DNA of 64,000 nucleotides from Lacinutrix neustonica (GCF_026625145.1 NZ_CP113088.1:2893501-2957500), one strand, 5' to 3'; numbered from the stretch's first letter, positions 50,267-59,592 are shown. Notes: a model not told the origin generated them from the letters alone. Made by a program: numbers and translations.

Positions 50267-50659
50267 ATGAAAAAAACATTAATTATTTCAGTAATCGCAT
50301 TGACATTTTCAATAGGTAGTGTGAGTGCAGCAACAGTGAAAGAAAGTATCAGTTTTACAGGCTCTCAATTAGATTTGGCTGTAAATCCAAGTCCTTTTTG
50401 TATGTCTATTATAAAAGGAGACATAGTGACCGTTAAAAAATTATTACAATTAGGTGTGAGTGTGAATGAAAAGTCTAATGGGATGACGCCTGCAATGTAT
50501 GCGGCTAAATTTAATAGAGTTAACATTTTAAAGCTCTTAATCGACAATGGAGCAAATTTAAAAACACGCTCGGATAAGGGTATGCGTGCCGTTGAATATG
50601 CTGAATTATCTAATGCAGCAGATGCTAAAGCACTTATTGAAAGTACACTAAAAGAATAA
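50267..50659 (+). CDS. Secreted ankyrin-repeat protein
   Basis: 130 residues with a signal peptide (MKKTLIISVIALTFSIGSVSA) and about two to three ankyrin repeats: CMSIIKGDIVTVKKLLQLGVSVNEKSNGMTPAMYAAKFNRVNILKLLIDNGANLKTRSDKGMRAVEYAE. It probably binds a protein in the periplasm; no partner is evident. Its own terminator follows. Confidence 0.88.
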   Translation: MKKTLIISVIALTFSIGSVSAATVKESISFTGSQLDLAVNPSPFCMSIIKGDIVTVKKLLQLGVSVNEKSNGMTPAMYAAKFNRVNILKLLIDNGANLKTRSDKGMRAVEYAELSNAADAKALIESTLKE

Positions 50660-50680
50660 TATAAGGTACTTAAAATTCAA

Positions 50681-50714
50681 AAGCAGTCTTAATTTTTAAG
50701 GCTGCTTTTTTATT
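50681..50714 (+). terminator. Terminator after the ankyrin gene
   Basis: Imperfect stem AAGCAGTCTTAA / TTAAGGCTGCTT followed by T6. It lies about 20 bp past the stop. Confidence 0.8.
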
Positions 50715-50875
50715 TGTTAAAAGTTATGGAATGCTATCACGAGAAATTTCTAAATTATAAACTCAAGACAAAAATAGAGGGGTATGCCGTTACGTTCTGT
50801 CTGTTCTCGGAATATAGAGAAGCGTTTTGTACTCTATAACGGGGTAAACTCCAACTTTAGACTTTGTCTTTAAAG

Positions 50876-51604
50876 CTAAAGAAGCTCGGGATTGATATCT
50901 AAAATATTTTCGTCCGTATACAGCTTAATAAAGTCTTTAGAAAAATGCTCGCTTCCGGAGAGTTGATCTTTTCTTAATATATCTATAATATCGAGTGTTT
51001 TGTAGGCTTTCAAATAATCGTAAGAAAGGGCCTTGTAACTATAATGCCATGGCTCATATTTAAAGCCTTTTCTATTCGCATTGTCTGTGTATACCAAATA
51101 AAAACCATATGTTTTTGCATGTGTATCCATCCATTCTTTAAGCTTGCAAAAGGGTCCATCGCCATGATAGTTTTTTGGTTGTAAAATGCCTCTAGTATGC
51201 TTCATGCTTGCGTCGTAGAGGTCAATATCTGTCCCCCAATGGTGCCTAGAAGTTCCGGGTATTGTGGAGTATTCTATTATTTTTTTAATACTGTTTTCAG
51301 GTGAAAGCCCTTGCGACCGAAACCTTTTAAATTTACGTTCCCGGATGCGTTTTTGGTGACTGTAACTTCTATAGCTTGAAACAATAGCAATATTAATGCC
51401 TTCTTCTTTAGCTGCCGCTTTCATCTTTAAAAAAGCCAAATGGGCGTCTTCACGAAGGTGGTACCCCTCACCAAAAAGTTTTGGTGCGCCTTTGCCAATT
51501 AATTCCTCAGAAGATATGGAGGTTTGTGAAAACGTACATAGCGGAAATGCTGTCAAGATAAAACTTAGCAGGCTTAAACATTTTATAATGTATTTTCTTT
51601 TCAT
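50876..51604 (-). CDS. M15-family D-alanyl-D-alanine carboxypeptidase (VanY-like)
   Basis: 242 residues with a signal peptide (CLSLLSFILTAFPLCTFS). Zn-peptidase motifs are SRHHWGTDIDLYD (metal His and Asp) and KYEPWHYSY (catalytic Glu, metal His), with IAIVSSYRSYSHQ upstream: the M15B VanY/DdpX-type arrangement. It cleaves terminal D-Ala-D-Ala in peptidoglycan stems in the periplasm. The start codon overlaps the stop of the upstream GNAT gene by four bases. Confidence 0.92.
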   Translation of the reverse strand: MKRKYIIKCLSLLSFILTAFPLCTFSQTSISSEELIGKGAPKLFGEGYHLREDAHLAFLKMKAAAKEEGINIAIVSSYRSYSHQKRIRERKFKRFRSQGLSPENSIKKIIEYSTIPGTSRHHWGTDIDLYDASMKHTRGILQPKNYHGDGPFCKLKEWMDTHAKTYGFYLVYTDNANRKGFKYEPWHYSYKALSYDYLKAYKTLDIIDILRKDQLSGSEHFSKDFIKLYTDENILDINPELL

Positions 51605-52062
51605 AGTATTTTGCTCATTACATAGTGGGGTCCAATATCAGGGATATCAAAAATAGAACCATAGGTGTTATAACCATTGTTTTTATAAAAGGATAAAGCC
51701 TTTGTGCGTGCATTAAACCAAACACGCTCTACCTTGTTCACTTTCAAAAACTGCTCTGCAAATTGTAACAGTTGTTTGCCAAAATGATACCCTTGGTATG
51801 CTGTTAATACCGCCATACCTCTTAAACGGTATTGCTTTTTTTCAGTAAATCGTAGGTCTTTATCCATCATAAATGTGGCAACACCTACAAGTTTGTTTTT
51901 GTAATACAGACCAAAATGAAACGTGCTCTCTAAGTCATCTGCTTCCATTTTACAGGTTTCAAAAGGTCTGCCTTCACGTAATACAGGATGTCGTACAGGA
52001 TACGTTTCTAAGGCTGTAATGCGTTTAATGTTGATATCAGTAGTGTTGCTATTGATTTTCAT
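51601..52062 (-). CDS. GNAT-family N-acetyltransferase
   Basis: 153 residues. The acetyl-CoA loop is YRLRGMAVLTAYQGYHFGKQLLQFAEQF (Q/R-x-x-G-x-G/A type), preceded by LYYKNKLVGVATFMMD and followed by VWFNARTKALSFYKNNGY. Small-molecule or protein acetyltransferase; substrate unknown. Coupled to the VanY-type gene by a 4-bp overlap. Confidence 0.88.
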   Translation of the reverse strand: MKINSNTTDINIKRITALETYPVRHPVLREGRPFETCKMEADDLESTFHFGLYYKNKLVGVATFMMDKDLRFTEKKQYRLRGMAVLTAYQGYHFGKQLLQFAEQFLKVNKVERVWFNARTKALSFYKNNGYNTYGSIFDIPDIGPHYVMSKIL

Positions 52063-52115
52063 TTAAAGTCTTTGAAGTATTTCAAATTTAGTTAAATTTA
52101 CTTAAAGAAAAGGGT

Positions 52116-52541
52116 ATGGCTTTTAGCTTTAAAATAATTAATAAAAAAGAGATTCATTCTATCATTCCATTAGTACAGAAGTTGACTAATAATAAGCATT
52201 CGGATATGGTTTTAAAAGAACGCTTTACACAAATGAGTACTGAAAATTATGAATGTGCGGGTGTTTTTGATGATGATAAATTAATAGGTGTGAGTGGTTT
52301 ATGGTTTCAAACGCGGCATTACGCAGGGAAATCTATGGAAGTGGACCATGTTTACATCGAATCGGAATATCAGGGTCAAGGTTTAGGAAAACAATTTTTT
52401 AAATGGTTGTATGATTATGCGAAAAGTAAAGGGTGTAACACCTCAGAATTAAATACTTACGTGCAGAATTATCCGTCACATAAATTTTATTATAATGAAG
52501 GTTATGAAATTTATGGCTATCATTTTTATAAAACTTTGTAA
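52116..52541 (+). CDS. GNAT-family N-acetyltransferase
   Basis: 141 residues, complete. Acetyl-CoA site VDHVYIESEYQGQGLGKQFFKWLYDYAKSKG with the canonical Q-G-Q-G-L-G, and NYPSHKFYYNEGYEIYGYHF at the end. It is divergent from the other GNAT gene (53-bp gap) and not closely similar to it. Substrate unknown. Confidence 0.9.
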   Translation: MAFSFKIINKKEIHSIIPLVQKLTNNKHSDMVLKERFTQMSTENYECAGVFDDDKLIGVSGLWFQTRHYAGKSMEVDHVYIESEYQGQGLGKQFFKWLYDYAKSKGCNTSELNTYVQNYPSHKFYYNEGYEIYGYHFYKTL

Positions 52542-52547
52542 TTTTTA

Positions 52548-52577
52548 TTGTAGAAAGTAGAATACTTTATATATTTG
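52548..52577 (+). promoter_or_regulatory. tRNA promoter
   Basis: TTG at 52548-52550, then TATATTTG at 52570-52577 with a 19-base spacer, the Bacteroidota consensus layout. The tRNA begins 12 bases after the -7 element. Confidence 0.65.
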
Positions 52578-52588
52578 CCATCGGAAAC

Positions 52589-52661
52589 GCGAGAGTAGCT
52601 CAGTTGGTAGAGCGTCAGCCTTCCAAGCTGAATGTCGCCGGTTCGAACCCGGTCTCTCGCT
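52589..52661 (+). tRNA. tRNA-Gly (anticodon TCC)
   Basis: Acceptor stem GCGAGAG / CTCTCGC, D-loop AGCTCAGTTGGTAGAGC, anticodon arm CAGCC-TTCCAAG-CTG with anticodon TCC, and T-loop GGTTCGAACCC. The discriminator is T and CCA is not encoded. The gene ends at once in a terminator whose sequence, with the tRNA 3' part, is repeated downstream. Confidence 0.95.
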
Positions 52662-52663
52662 CA

Positions 52664-52697
52664 AAAAGCTTCATCTTATTGATGAGGCTTTTTTTGT
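52664..52697 (+). terminator. Terminator of tRNA-Gly
   Basis: AAAAGCTTCATC / GATGAGGCTTTTTTT, an imperfect stem with a 5-base loop, directly after the tRNA. Confidence 0.85.
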
Positions 52698-52720
52698 ATA
52701 ACTATTTTAATATAAATAAA

Positions 52721-52810
52721 ATGCAGGGAGAGAAGTTTATACTGAGCGTAGTCGAAGTAAACCCGGTCTTTCGCTCAAAAAGCTTCATCTAACCGATGAG
52801 GCTTCTTTTA
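52721..52810 (+). repeat. Decayed copy of tRNA-Gly 3' part plus terminator
   Basis: The right part repeats the tRNA 3' end and terminator: ACCCGGTCTTTCGCTC, then AAAAAGCTTCATCT and GATGAGGCTTC. It is preceded by CTGAGCGTAGTCGAAG, a sequence type that recurs in flavobacterial genomes. Point changes are visible (TCTTTCGCTC against TCTCTCGCTC). Confidence 0.75.
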
Positions 52811-52826
52811 TAATAGAATTGAAGAT

Positions 52827-52888
52827 TTAGGGGGAGACGTTTTATGCTGAGCGTAGCCTAAGAGATCTCGGTCTCTCGCTCAGAAAGC
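52827..52888 (+). repeat. Second, more diverged copy of the repeat unit
   Basis: Parallels the unit at 52721-52783: GGGAGACGTTTTATGCTGAGCGTAG, then GGTCTCTCGCTCAGAAAGC. CTGAGCG and CGCTCAG form a 7-bp inverted repeat around 24 bases. It contains TCTCGG at 52865-52870, which may itself be a misread TCTGG. Confidence 0.65.
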
Positions 52889-52913
52889 GGTGGGCTCTAT
52901 GCCTTTCGTGTTT

Positions 52914-53621
52914 TTAGGTCAACTCATTCAAGAAGGTATTGGTTTCAATCTCATAGGCATCCTGATTGTATTCAAACACACGTGCTTTCAATGTGCCTTT
53001 TAACTGTATTTCACTCCCTTTAACTTGCAGCCAACTCCCTTCTCGCAAACCAACCACAGGATGTGTGTTGTAATGATGAAACTCTTTAATGCGTGTTTCT
53101 CGGGTTTCCCCCATATGCTTGCTGTTTTCAATGGGGTCTAGATAATGGGGATTGATATTAAAAGGTACAAAACCTAAGGTCTTAAAACTGGGCGGGTACA
53201 CTATAGGCATATCGTTGGTTGTACTCATCGTTAAACCGCAGATATTACTTCCTGCACTTGTGCCTAAATAAGGTACGCCCTCATTAATAGCCATTTTTAA
53301 ATTATGAATGCAATCGTTTTTATAGAGTTGACTCACTAAAACAAAAGTGTTGCCACCGCCCACATAGATACCTTTCGCTTGTAATATCGCTTGTGAAGCA
53401 TTTTCAAACTCATGAATTCCTTTAACGGTTTTATTGATTTTACTAAACACAGACGCGATACGATTCGTGTACGCATCATGAGTAATACCGCCAGGTCGGG
53501 CATAGGGTATAAATAGTATTTCTTTAGTATCTTGAAAAAGAGATTGAAGTTCTTCTAATATATAATCTAAAGGTTCGCCTCCATAAACGGTGGACGTGCT
53601 TGCGATAATTATATTTTTCAT
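52914..53621 (-). CDS. pepE: Dipeptidase E (peptidase S51)
   Basis: 235 residues, cytosolic serine peptidase releasing N-terminal Asp from dipeptides. Seen: ILFIPYARPGGITHDAYTN, GIYVGGGNTFVLVSQLY, the nucleophile elbow LGTSAGSNICG (Ser), DMPIVYPPS (Asp) and FNINPHYLDP (His). That is the S51 catalytic set in order. It runs toward the tRNA repeats. Confidence 0.94.
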   Translation of the reverse strand: MKNIIIASTSTVYGGEPLDYILEELQSLFQDTKEILFIPYARPGGITHDAYTNRIASVFSKINKTVKGIHEFENASQAILQAKGIYVGGGNTFVLVSQLYKNDCIHNLKMAINEGVPYLGTSAGSNICGLTMSTTNDMPIVYPPSFKTLGFVPFNINPHYLDPIENSKHMGETRETRIKEFHHYNTHPVVGLREGSWLQVKGSEIQLKGTLKARVFEYNQDAYEIETNTFLNELT

Positions 53622-53767
53622 TTATGCTTGATTATATTTTAGTTGAACTTGAATTCATGAATTTATTGTAAATTTATGTAAACTATGTTTTTAACAAAAG
53701 TTTAAAACCCTTTTAAATTGTAATTAAGAGTTTTCAATCGTTATTTATACTCTCTAAACCAACCATC

Positions 53768-54593
53768 ATGAAATACAAACTAACATTCTTTCTTTTTATT
53801 ATAGCCCTATCCTTTACCCAAGCTCAAGACAAGAAGCGTATTGAGGTTTACGGTAAAATCTTTGTTGCTGTTGACGATCTAGAAAACGTAACCATTTACA
53901 ACGCGTCTTCAAACAAAGGCACCATAACCAATGCCGAAGGTGAGTTTATGATTGAAGTGGGTTTGAATGATGAAATTCAAGTGTCGGCATTACAATTAAT
54001 TCCATTTACAACAAGAGTGACTCAACCCGTTTTAGACAATAAAAGATTGAGTATTTTCATGTCTGAACGCATTAATAGTCTTAATGAAGTGGTAATTTTA
54101 CAATATGGCTTAACTGGAGAACTAAAAACGGATATTGATAGTACAAAGGTTTTTAAACCTTTTGAATTTTCTTTTGGGAGCATTGATAATTTTGAATTAC
54201 CGAGACGATTACCAAACAGGGGTAGATAATATTGCGGTTGGTTCGCAAAACGATCGGATTGGCTATCAATTAAATGGCACTGCTATTATTGTAGGACTAA
54301 TAAATACCATTTTTAAATCAAAAGAGAACAATAGAAAGAAACATGAAGACTTAAATAACAAAATAGGAGAGGCGTTTGAAACACCCATTTCTGTTTTATC
54401 TGAAAAATTTGCCGCAGATTATTTTATTAAGAATTTTAATATTCCTAAGGATCAAATCCTCCCTTTCATAGCGTTTATAGAAGACGGGAATTTTGATACG
54501 CGTTTACTTAATGAAGATAAAGAACTGGAGTTAATTGAATATTTACACCAACAAAGTAAGGTGTTTTTAAAGCTGGTGCATGAGAAAGAATAG
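53768..54593 (+). CDS. Carboxypeptidase-regulatory-like (CarboxypepD_reg) secreted protein, paralogue 1 (one apparent frameshift)
   Basis: 274 residues after repair; signal peptide MKYKLTFFLFIIALSFTQAQ. A CarboxypepD_reg-like beta-sandwich follows (RIEVYGKIFVAVDDLENVTIYNASSNKGTITNAEGEFMIEVGLNDEIQVSALQLIPF), with NEVVIL as in TonB-receptor plug-preceding domains but no barrel. The C-terminal half is unique to this group (NIAVGSQNDRIGYQLN; VLSEKFAADYFIKNFNIPKDQILPF). The break at 54200-54205 (CCGAGA) restores NFELPDDYQTGVDN; paralogue 2 has intact CCAGAT at this very place. Role unknown, predicted periplasmic. Confidence 0.82.
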
Positions 54594-55009
54594 GGTCGTA
54601 ATCCTATCATTTCAAGGCTTTAATAGTCATTGGGTAATTATAACACGACGTATTTTTTAATGAGTTATTAAGAATAATCAAGTGTGTCAAGCACTTTTAT
54701 TTATTAGGGGTGATTACAATGGTTTATTGTTATAGAGACCTTTGTAATTATAAAAAGAATCGATTATTGTAATGTTTTCATATTTTGCCCTTATTTGCAT
54801 CATCGCTCTTATGGCAACCACATTATGGCTTAAATGTTTCATAGTTTTAAGTTTGTCACGTTTTATTCGTTCGCGTATAGAAGCCTGTTTTTTTAATGGC
54901 ATTTCAATTAATTAATTTATGGAGGTTTGTATTTAACAAAACTTTAATCGCTTTTTAGATTTTCTTTAAGAGTATTAAAACGTTATTTATCCTTTATAAA
55001 CTAACCAGG
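54594..55009. other. Intergenic region between paralogues 1 and 2
   Basis: 416 bases, AT-rich. The only candidate gene is a 62-codon minus-strand frame at 54714-54902 (basic, MPLKKQASIRERIKRDKLKTM...), which I consider doubtful. The last 60 bases before 55010 resemble the leader of paralogue 1 (TAAAACGTTATTTATCCTTTATAAACTAACCA), as expected from duplication. Confidence 0.5.
54714..54902 (-). CDS. Doubtful small basic protein (62 aa)
   Basis: An ATG-to-stop frame with a basic N terminus (KKQASIRERIKRDKLK) and aromatic C terminus (DSFYNYKGLYNN). No overlap with other genes, no recognised family, no clear promoter or partner. It could be a chance frame. Confidence 0.25.
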   Translation of the reverse strand: MPLKKQASIRERIKRDKLKTMKHLSHNVVAIRAMMQIRAKYENITIIDSFYNYKGLYNNKPL

Positions 55010-55833
55010 GTGAAATACAGACTAACACTTTTACTTTATATTTTAGCTTTATCTTTTACTCAAGCACAGGAAAATAATCGCATTGAAGTTTCAGGTAAAA
55101 TTTTCGTTGCTGTTGACGATTTGGAAAATGTAACTATCTATAATGCTTCTTCAAATAAAGGAACAATAACCAATGTAAAAGGTGAGTTTAAATTAGAGGT
55201 AGCCTTACACGATGAAATCCGAGTATCAGCACTTCAACTTGTGCCATTTCAAACAAAAGTGACAAAAGCTGTTTTGGATAATAGGCAACTCCATATCTTA
55301 TTATTAGAGCGTGTAAACAATTTAGGTGAAGTGGTGCTCCTGACCTATGGAATCACAGGTGATTTGAAAACAGATATTGATAGTGCTAAAGTTTTTAAAC
55401 CCTTTGAGTTTTCCTTCGGGAGTTTTGAGAACTTTGAATTACCAGATGATTATCATTCTAAAGTAGATAATATTGCTGTTGGTTCACAAAATGATCGCAT
55501 CGCTTATCCATTGAATATTAAAGGAATTATTGGCACGTTGCTAAATGGTCTATTTAAAACAAAGGATAAGAAAAGAAAGAAACGAGCGGATTTTAAAAAC
55601 AAAATTGGGGATGCCTTTGAAACCCCCACTTCTGTTTTGTCTGAAAAATTTGAAGAAGATTATTTTGTTAAGAATTTTAATATTCCGGAAGAGCAAGTTC
55701 GGCCTTTATAGGCTATTTAGAAGACAAGAAATTTGATAGAAACCTTCTTAGTGAAGAAAAAGAAATTGAATTAATTGAATACTTTTATCAACAAAGTATG
55801 CTGTTTTTAAAGTCTGAAGATGAAAAAAATTAG
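55010..55833 (+). CDS. CarboxypepD_reg-like secreted protein, paralogue 2 (one homopolymer frameshift)
   Basis: Same length (274) and architecture as paralogue 1, about two-thirds identical by eye: IEVSGKIFVAVDDLENVTIYNASSNKGTITNVKGEF. The start is GTG at 55010, aligned with the ATG of paralogue 1. The frame is lost near 55706 where CCTTTATAGG should be CCTTTTATAGG, one T missing, restoring VRPFIGYLEDKKFDRNLLSEE to the stop at 55831-55833. The stop overlaps the third paralogue's ATG. Confidence 0.82.
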
Positions 55834-56610
55834 ACTCATATTTTTAGTGTTTTTTATTGTTACCATAGGGTACTCTCAAAACACACAATTGTCTCGGAGA
55901 GGTTTCAGGAAAAGATAACATTGAAAATATTCATGTCATTAATAAATCCCAAAGATTAAATACAATCACAGATGTCTTGGGCAATTTTAAAATCGAAGCA
56001 AAAATAGGAGATACTATTGTATTCTCAGCGGTACACTATAAAATACGAGAGGCAATAGTGTCTAAAGATAATATAGAAAGCAAAATACTTAAGGAGACAT
56101 TAGAAGAACGGGTAACAGAATTGCCGTAAGCGCTTATTGGTTTTACGCTAACGGGAGATTTAACCAAAGATATCATGAACTCGGATGCCAAGCCGACTAT
56201 AAATTTTTATGATGTGGGTATTCCTGGATATAAGGGCAAACCAAAAACGAAAAGTGAAAGACAATTACAAACAGCTGGTGATTTTAAACCTATAATGTTG
56301 CTTGGTCTTCTTGCAGGCTCAATGCCGTTTGATCCGCTTTTAAATGCCATTTACTGGTAGAACAAAAGAACTTAAAAAGCAAGTAGCATTAGAAGCTAAT
56401 ACCGTTTTGATGTATGCTTTAAAAGGACGCTTGTCCGAGACGTTCTTTAAAAGTAATCCGCTAAAGGAGGAGTTAAAAATGGATTTTTTCTTTTTTTGTG
56501 CGGAAGATGACAATTTCACCCAGCGTTGTCAAAATAGTGATCTGGAAGCTTTAGTTTTTATGAAAGTAAAATATGAAGCCTATAAAAAAAATGTAAAGTC
56601 TCAAGAATAA
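55820..56610 (+). CDS. CarboxypepD_reg-like secreted protein, paralogue 3 (frameshifts and a false stop)
   Basis: 262 residues after repair; signal peptide KKIRLIFLVFFIVTIGYSQ, a shorter regulatory-like domain (IENIHVINKSQRLNTITDVLGNFKIEAKIGDTIVFSAVHYKI), then a diverged C-terminal half (LLGLLAGSMPFDPLLNAITGRTKELKKQVALEANT). Three faults: 55892-55897 TCTCGG (+1), 56124-56128 CCGTA giving an in-frame TAA where CCAGAA (ELPEALIGF) is expected, and an extra T in ATTTACTGG near 56350. It overlaps paralogue 2 by 14 bases, so the two are translated together. Confidence 0.75.
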
Positions 56611-56670
56611 ATTTAATTTGGAATACTTTTTGAAACAATTACTTTAGTTTTGAAATCCAAATACAAGAGA

Positions 56671-57170
56671 ATGAAAACCATAAAATATTTAGTGCTACCC
56701 CTGTTTTTATTAATATTAGCGGCATCTACCGTTCATAAATATTACGTAAGTGTCACGCAGGTTGAATACGTAAAAGAAAAAAAACGGTTCAAATCACGAC
56801 ACGCATATTTATAGATGATTTTGAGAAATTAATAAGAGAACGATTTGATGGTTCTATCACCTTAGCATCGTATGACAACGAGGAACAAATTGATAAATAC
56901 ATTGAAGCTTATTTGAAATCAAAACTTAAGATTTCCATTAATGGTGAAGCTGTTCAATACGTATTCTTAGGTAAGGAATACGATGAAGACATCGTGCAAT
57001 GCTACCTTGAGATTCTTAATGTTGAGAGCATAGCCACCTTTGAAATCACGAATAAAGTACTTTTTGATGTTTTTGAAGAGCAAAAGAATGTGGTGAGAAC
57101 ACATATAAATTCAAAACATAAGTCTTTTATTCTCATTCCGCAAAACGATAAAGGAATGTTAAACTTCTAG
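56671..57170 (+). CDS. Secreted DUF6702-like protein (one homopolymer frameshift)
   Basis: Signal peptide/anchor MKTIKYLVLPLFLLILAASTVHKYYVSVTQVEY, then after restoring one A in the A8 run near 56778-56785: KKTVQITTRIFIDDFEKLIRERFDGSITLASYD. The C-terminal FLGKEYDEDIVQCYLEI and TNKVLFDVFEEQKNVVRTHINSKHKSFIL fit the DUF6702 proteins commonly found beside M1 peptidase genes in flavobacteria. 166 residues. Function unknown. Confidence 0.82.
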
Positions 57171-57235
57171 TAAAACAATTTACAAGACGTTAAAATTTGT
57201 TAATTTCAGCATCTATTCTCAAACAACAATTTAAA

Positions 57236-59535
57236 ATGAACAATTTAAAGTATTATTTCTTGTCAGCCCTTTTTGTTACTGCGGGTGTTTTTGCCCAGCA
57301 GAATGAAGAAAAAAAGGAGGCACAACAAGGTCACACCAATCAAAATAAATTCAAACAGCTCTACGAAGAGTTTTCAACGCCAAATATGTATCGTGCAGCT
57401 TCGGAGCTCCTGGTTCAGCTTATTATCAGCAGCAAGCTGATTATAAAATGGACTTAGAACTGGATGATGAAAAAGCAAGGCTGTCCGGTAAAGAAACCAT
57501 TACTTATACCAATAATTCACCAGATGTTTTGAAGTACCTATGGGTGCAATTGGATCAAAACGTACGTGCGAGAGACTCTAAATCACCACTAATTGAAGGG
57601 AGTGGCGTAAGACCCGCGACACAAGTGTCTTCTTTTGCTACTGATTATATGAGTGAAGGTTTTGATGGCGGATTTAAAATAGAAGCAGTGACAGATGAAA
57701 ACGGAAAACCATTACAACACATGATTAATCGTACTATGATGCGCGTTGAAATGCCAACACCATTAGCTTCGGGAGCGAAATTTTCTTTTTCTATTAAATG
57801 GTGGTATAATATAAATGATCACGTGAATGGAAGAGGACGTTCTGGTTATGAATACTTCGCTGAAGATGATAACAGAGCTTATGTTATAGCACAATTTTAC
57901 CCAAGAATGGCAGTCTACAACGATGTTGAAGGCTGGCAAAACTCTCAGTTTTGGGGGCGTGATGAATTTGCATTGCCTTTCGGGAACTTTGAAGTGAATA
58001 TTACCGTACCAGCAGATCATATTCTAGATGGTACTGGAAAATTAATGAATAGAAAGGATGTCTTTTCTAAAGACATGATGAAACGCTACGAAGCGGCTAA
58101 GAAATCTTACGATAAGCCAGTAGTGATTGTAACGCAAGCTGAAGTTGAAAAATTAGAAAAATCTAAATCAAAAGACAAGAAAACTTGGAAGTTATATGCA
58201 GAAAATGTTCGTGATTTTGGTTTTGCTACCTCAAGACGTTTTATTTGGGACATGATGGCTGTAAAAATTGGAGACAAGGACGTTATGGCGGTATCCATGT
58301 ATCCTAAAGAAGGGAATCCACTTTGGGAACAATGGTCAACAAAAGCCGTGGCAAGCACTTTAAAATCATATTCTCGTATGACGTTTGATTACCCTTACCA
58401 CAAAGCTATTTCGGTGCATGCTAAGAATCAAGGAATGGAATACCCAATGATTTGCTGGAATTATGGTCGTCCTGATAAAGACGGAAACTACAGTGATCGC
58501 GTAAAATTTGGTATGATGTCTGTGATTATTCATGAGGTAGGTCACAATTTTTTCCCAATGATTGTGAATAGTGATGAACGCCAATGGACTTGGATGGATG
58601 AAGGGTTAAACACTTTTGTGCAGTATGTTGCAGAGCAAGATTTTGGTAAGTGGTATCCGGACGCTTTATCTCCAGGACAAAGTTCTTATCCATCACGTCG
58701 CGGACCTGCTGCTAATATTACAAGATATATGGGTGGTGATCAAAATTATATAGCACCAATCATGACTAAAGGATTGAACACGTATCAATTTGGAAATAAT
58801 GCCTACGGAAAACCAGGAACTGCTCTTAATATTTTAAGAGAGACCGTAATGGGAGAAGAACTTTTCGATTATGCGTTTAGAGAATACGCTAACCGCTGGA
58901 TGTTTAAACATCCTACACCGGAAGATTTTTTCCGTACCATGGAAGATGCTTCTGCAATGGATTTAGATTGGTTCCGGAGAGGTTGGTTTTATACCACCGA
59001 TTACGTTGATATCGCCGTAAAGGACGTGAAAAAATATTATGTAACTGCGACACCAAATAAAGAAGGAACCGAAATGGCAAGACGTTTTGGAATGGACACC
59101 AAGGATGGTGTGTACTTTGTAGAAGAAGGCAGTGAAGAAGATAAGCCAGGAATGAAAGATGAAGACATCATGAAAAATTCTCCAACATTAAAACAATATG
59201 TTATGGATAATTTTACACCGGCAGAAAGAGCAACCATGAAAGCGCCGAAGTATTTTTATAGCGTGACGTTTGAAAAGCCAGGTGGATTGGTTATGCCTAT
59301 TATTGTGGAGTATACTTATGCAGATGGTACGTCTAAAACCGAAACATATCCAGCACAAATTTGGAGATTGAATGATAAAGAAGTGAGTAAATCACTTGCT
59401 TCAAACAAGGAGATTGTAAAAATCACGGTGGATCCAAAATTAGAAACAGCAGATGTGGATACATCTAATAACTCTTGGCCACAAGAAACGCAAGAATCTG
59501 AGTTTGATAAATTCAAAAATAAGACTAAAAACTAA
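57236..59535 (+). CDS. M1-family zinc metallopeptidase, secreted (one apparent frameshift, one likely miscalled Trp)
   Basis: 766 residues: signal peptide NNLKYYFLSALFVTAGVFAQ, N-terminal beta saddle, thermolysin-like catalytic domain with VIIHEVGHNFFPMIVNSDERQWTWMDEGLNTF (HEVGH plus distal Glu), and a QGMEYPM segment in place of GxMEN. The break at 57401-57404 (TCGG for TCTGG) restores MYRAASGAPGSAYYQQQADYKMDLEL. At 58975-58977 the sequence has CGG (Arg) in DWFRRGWFY where family members have Trp (DWFWRGWFY); TTCTGG misread as TTCCGG would explain this. Likely periplasmic or exported. A terminator follows. Confidence 0.92.
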
Positions 59536-59555
59536 AGCTTAGTTTTTTCTAAAAC

Positions 59556-59592
59556 ATAAAAAAAGCCTATTCGTGAGAATAGGCTTTTTTTA
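59556..59592. terminator. Bidirectional terminator after the M1 peptidase gene
   Basis: Stem AAAAGCCTATTC / GAATAGGCTTTT (loop GTGA), A-run before and T7 after. Confidence 0.9.

Noticed and set aside
52604..52792. A 62-codon plus-strand frame across tRNA-Gly and its repeats
   Set aside because: It translates the tRNA and its repeat copies (VAGSNPVSRSKSF is the usual translation of a tRNA T-arm), not a protein gene.
57763..59516. Several minus-strand frames over the M1 peptidase gene
   Set aside because: Opposite-strand shadows without motifs, promoters or sensible composition.
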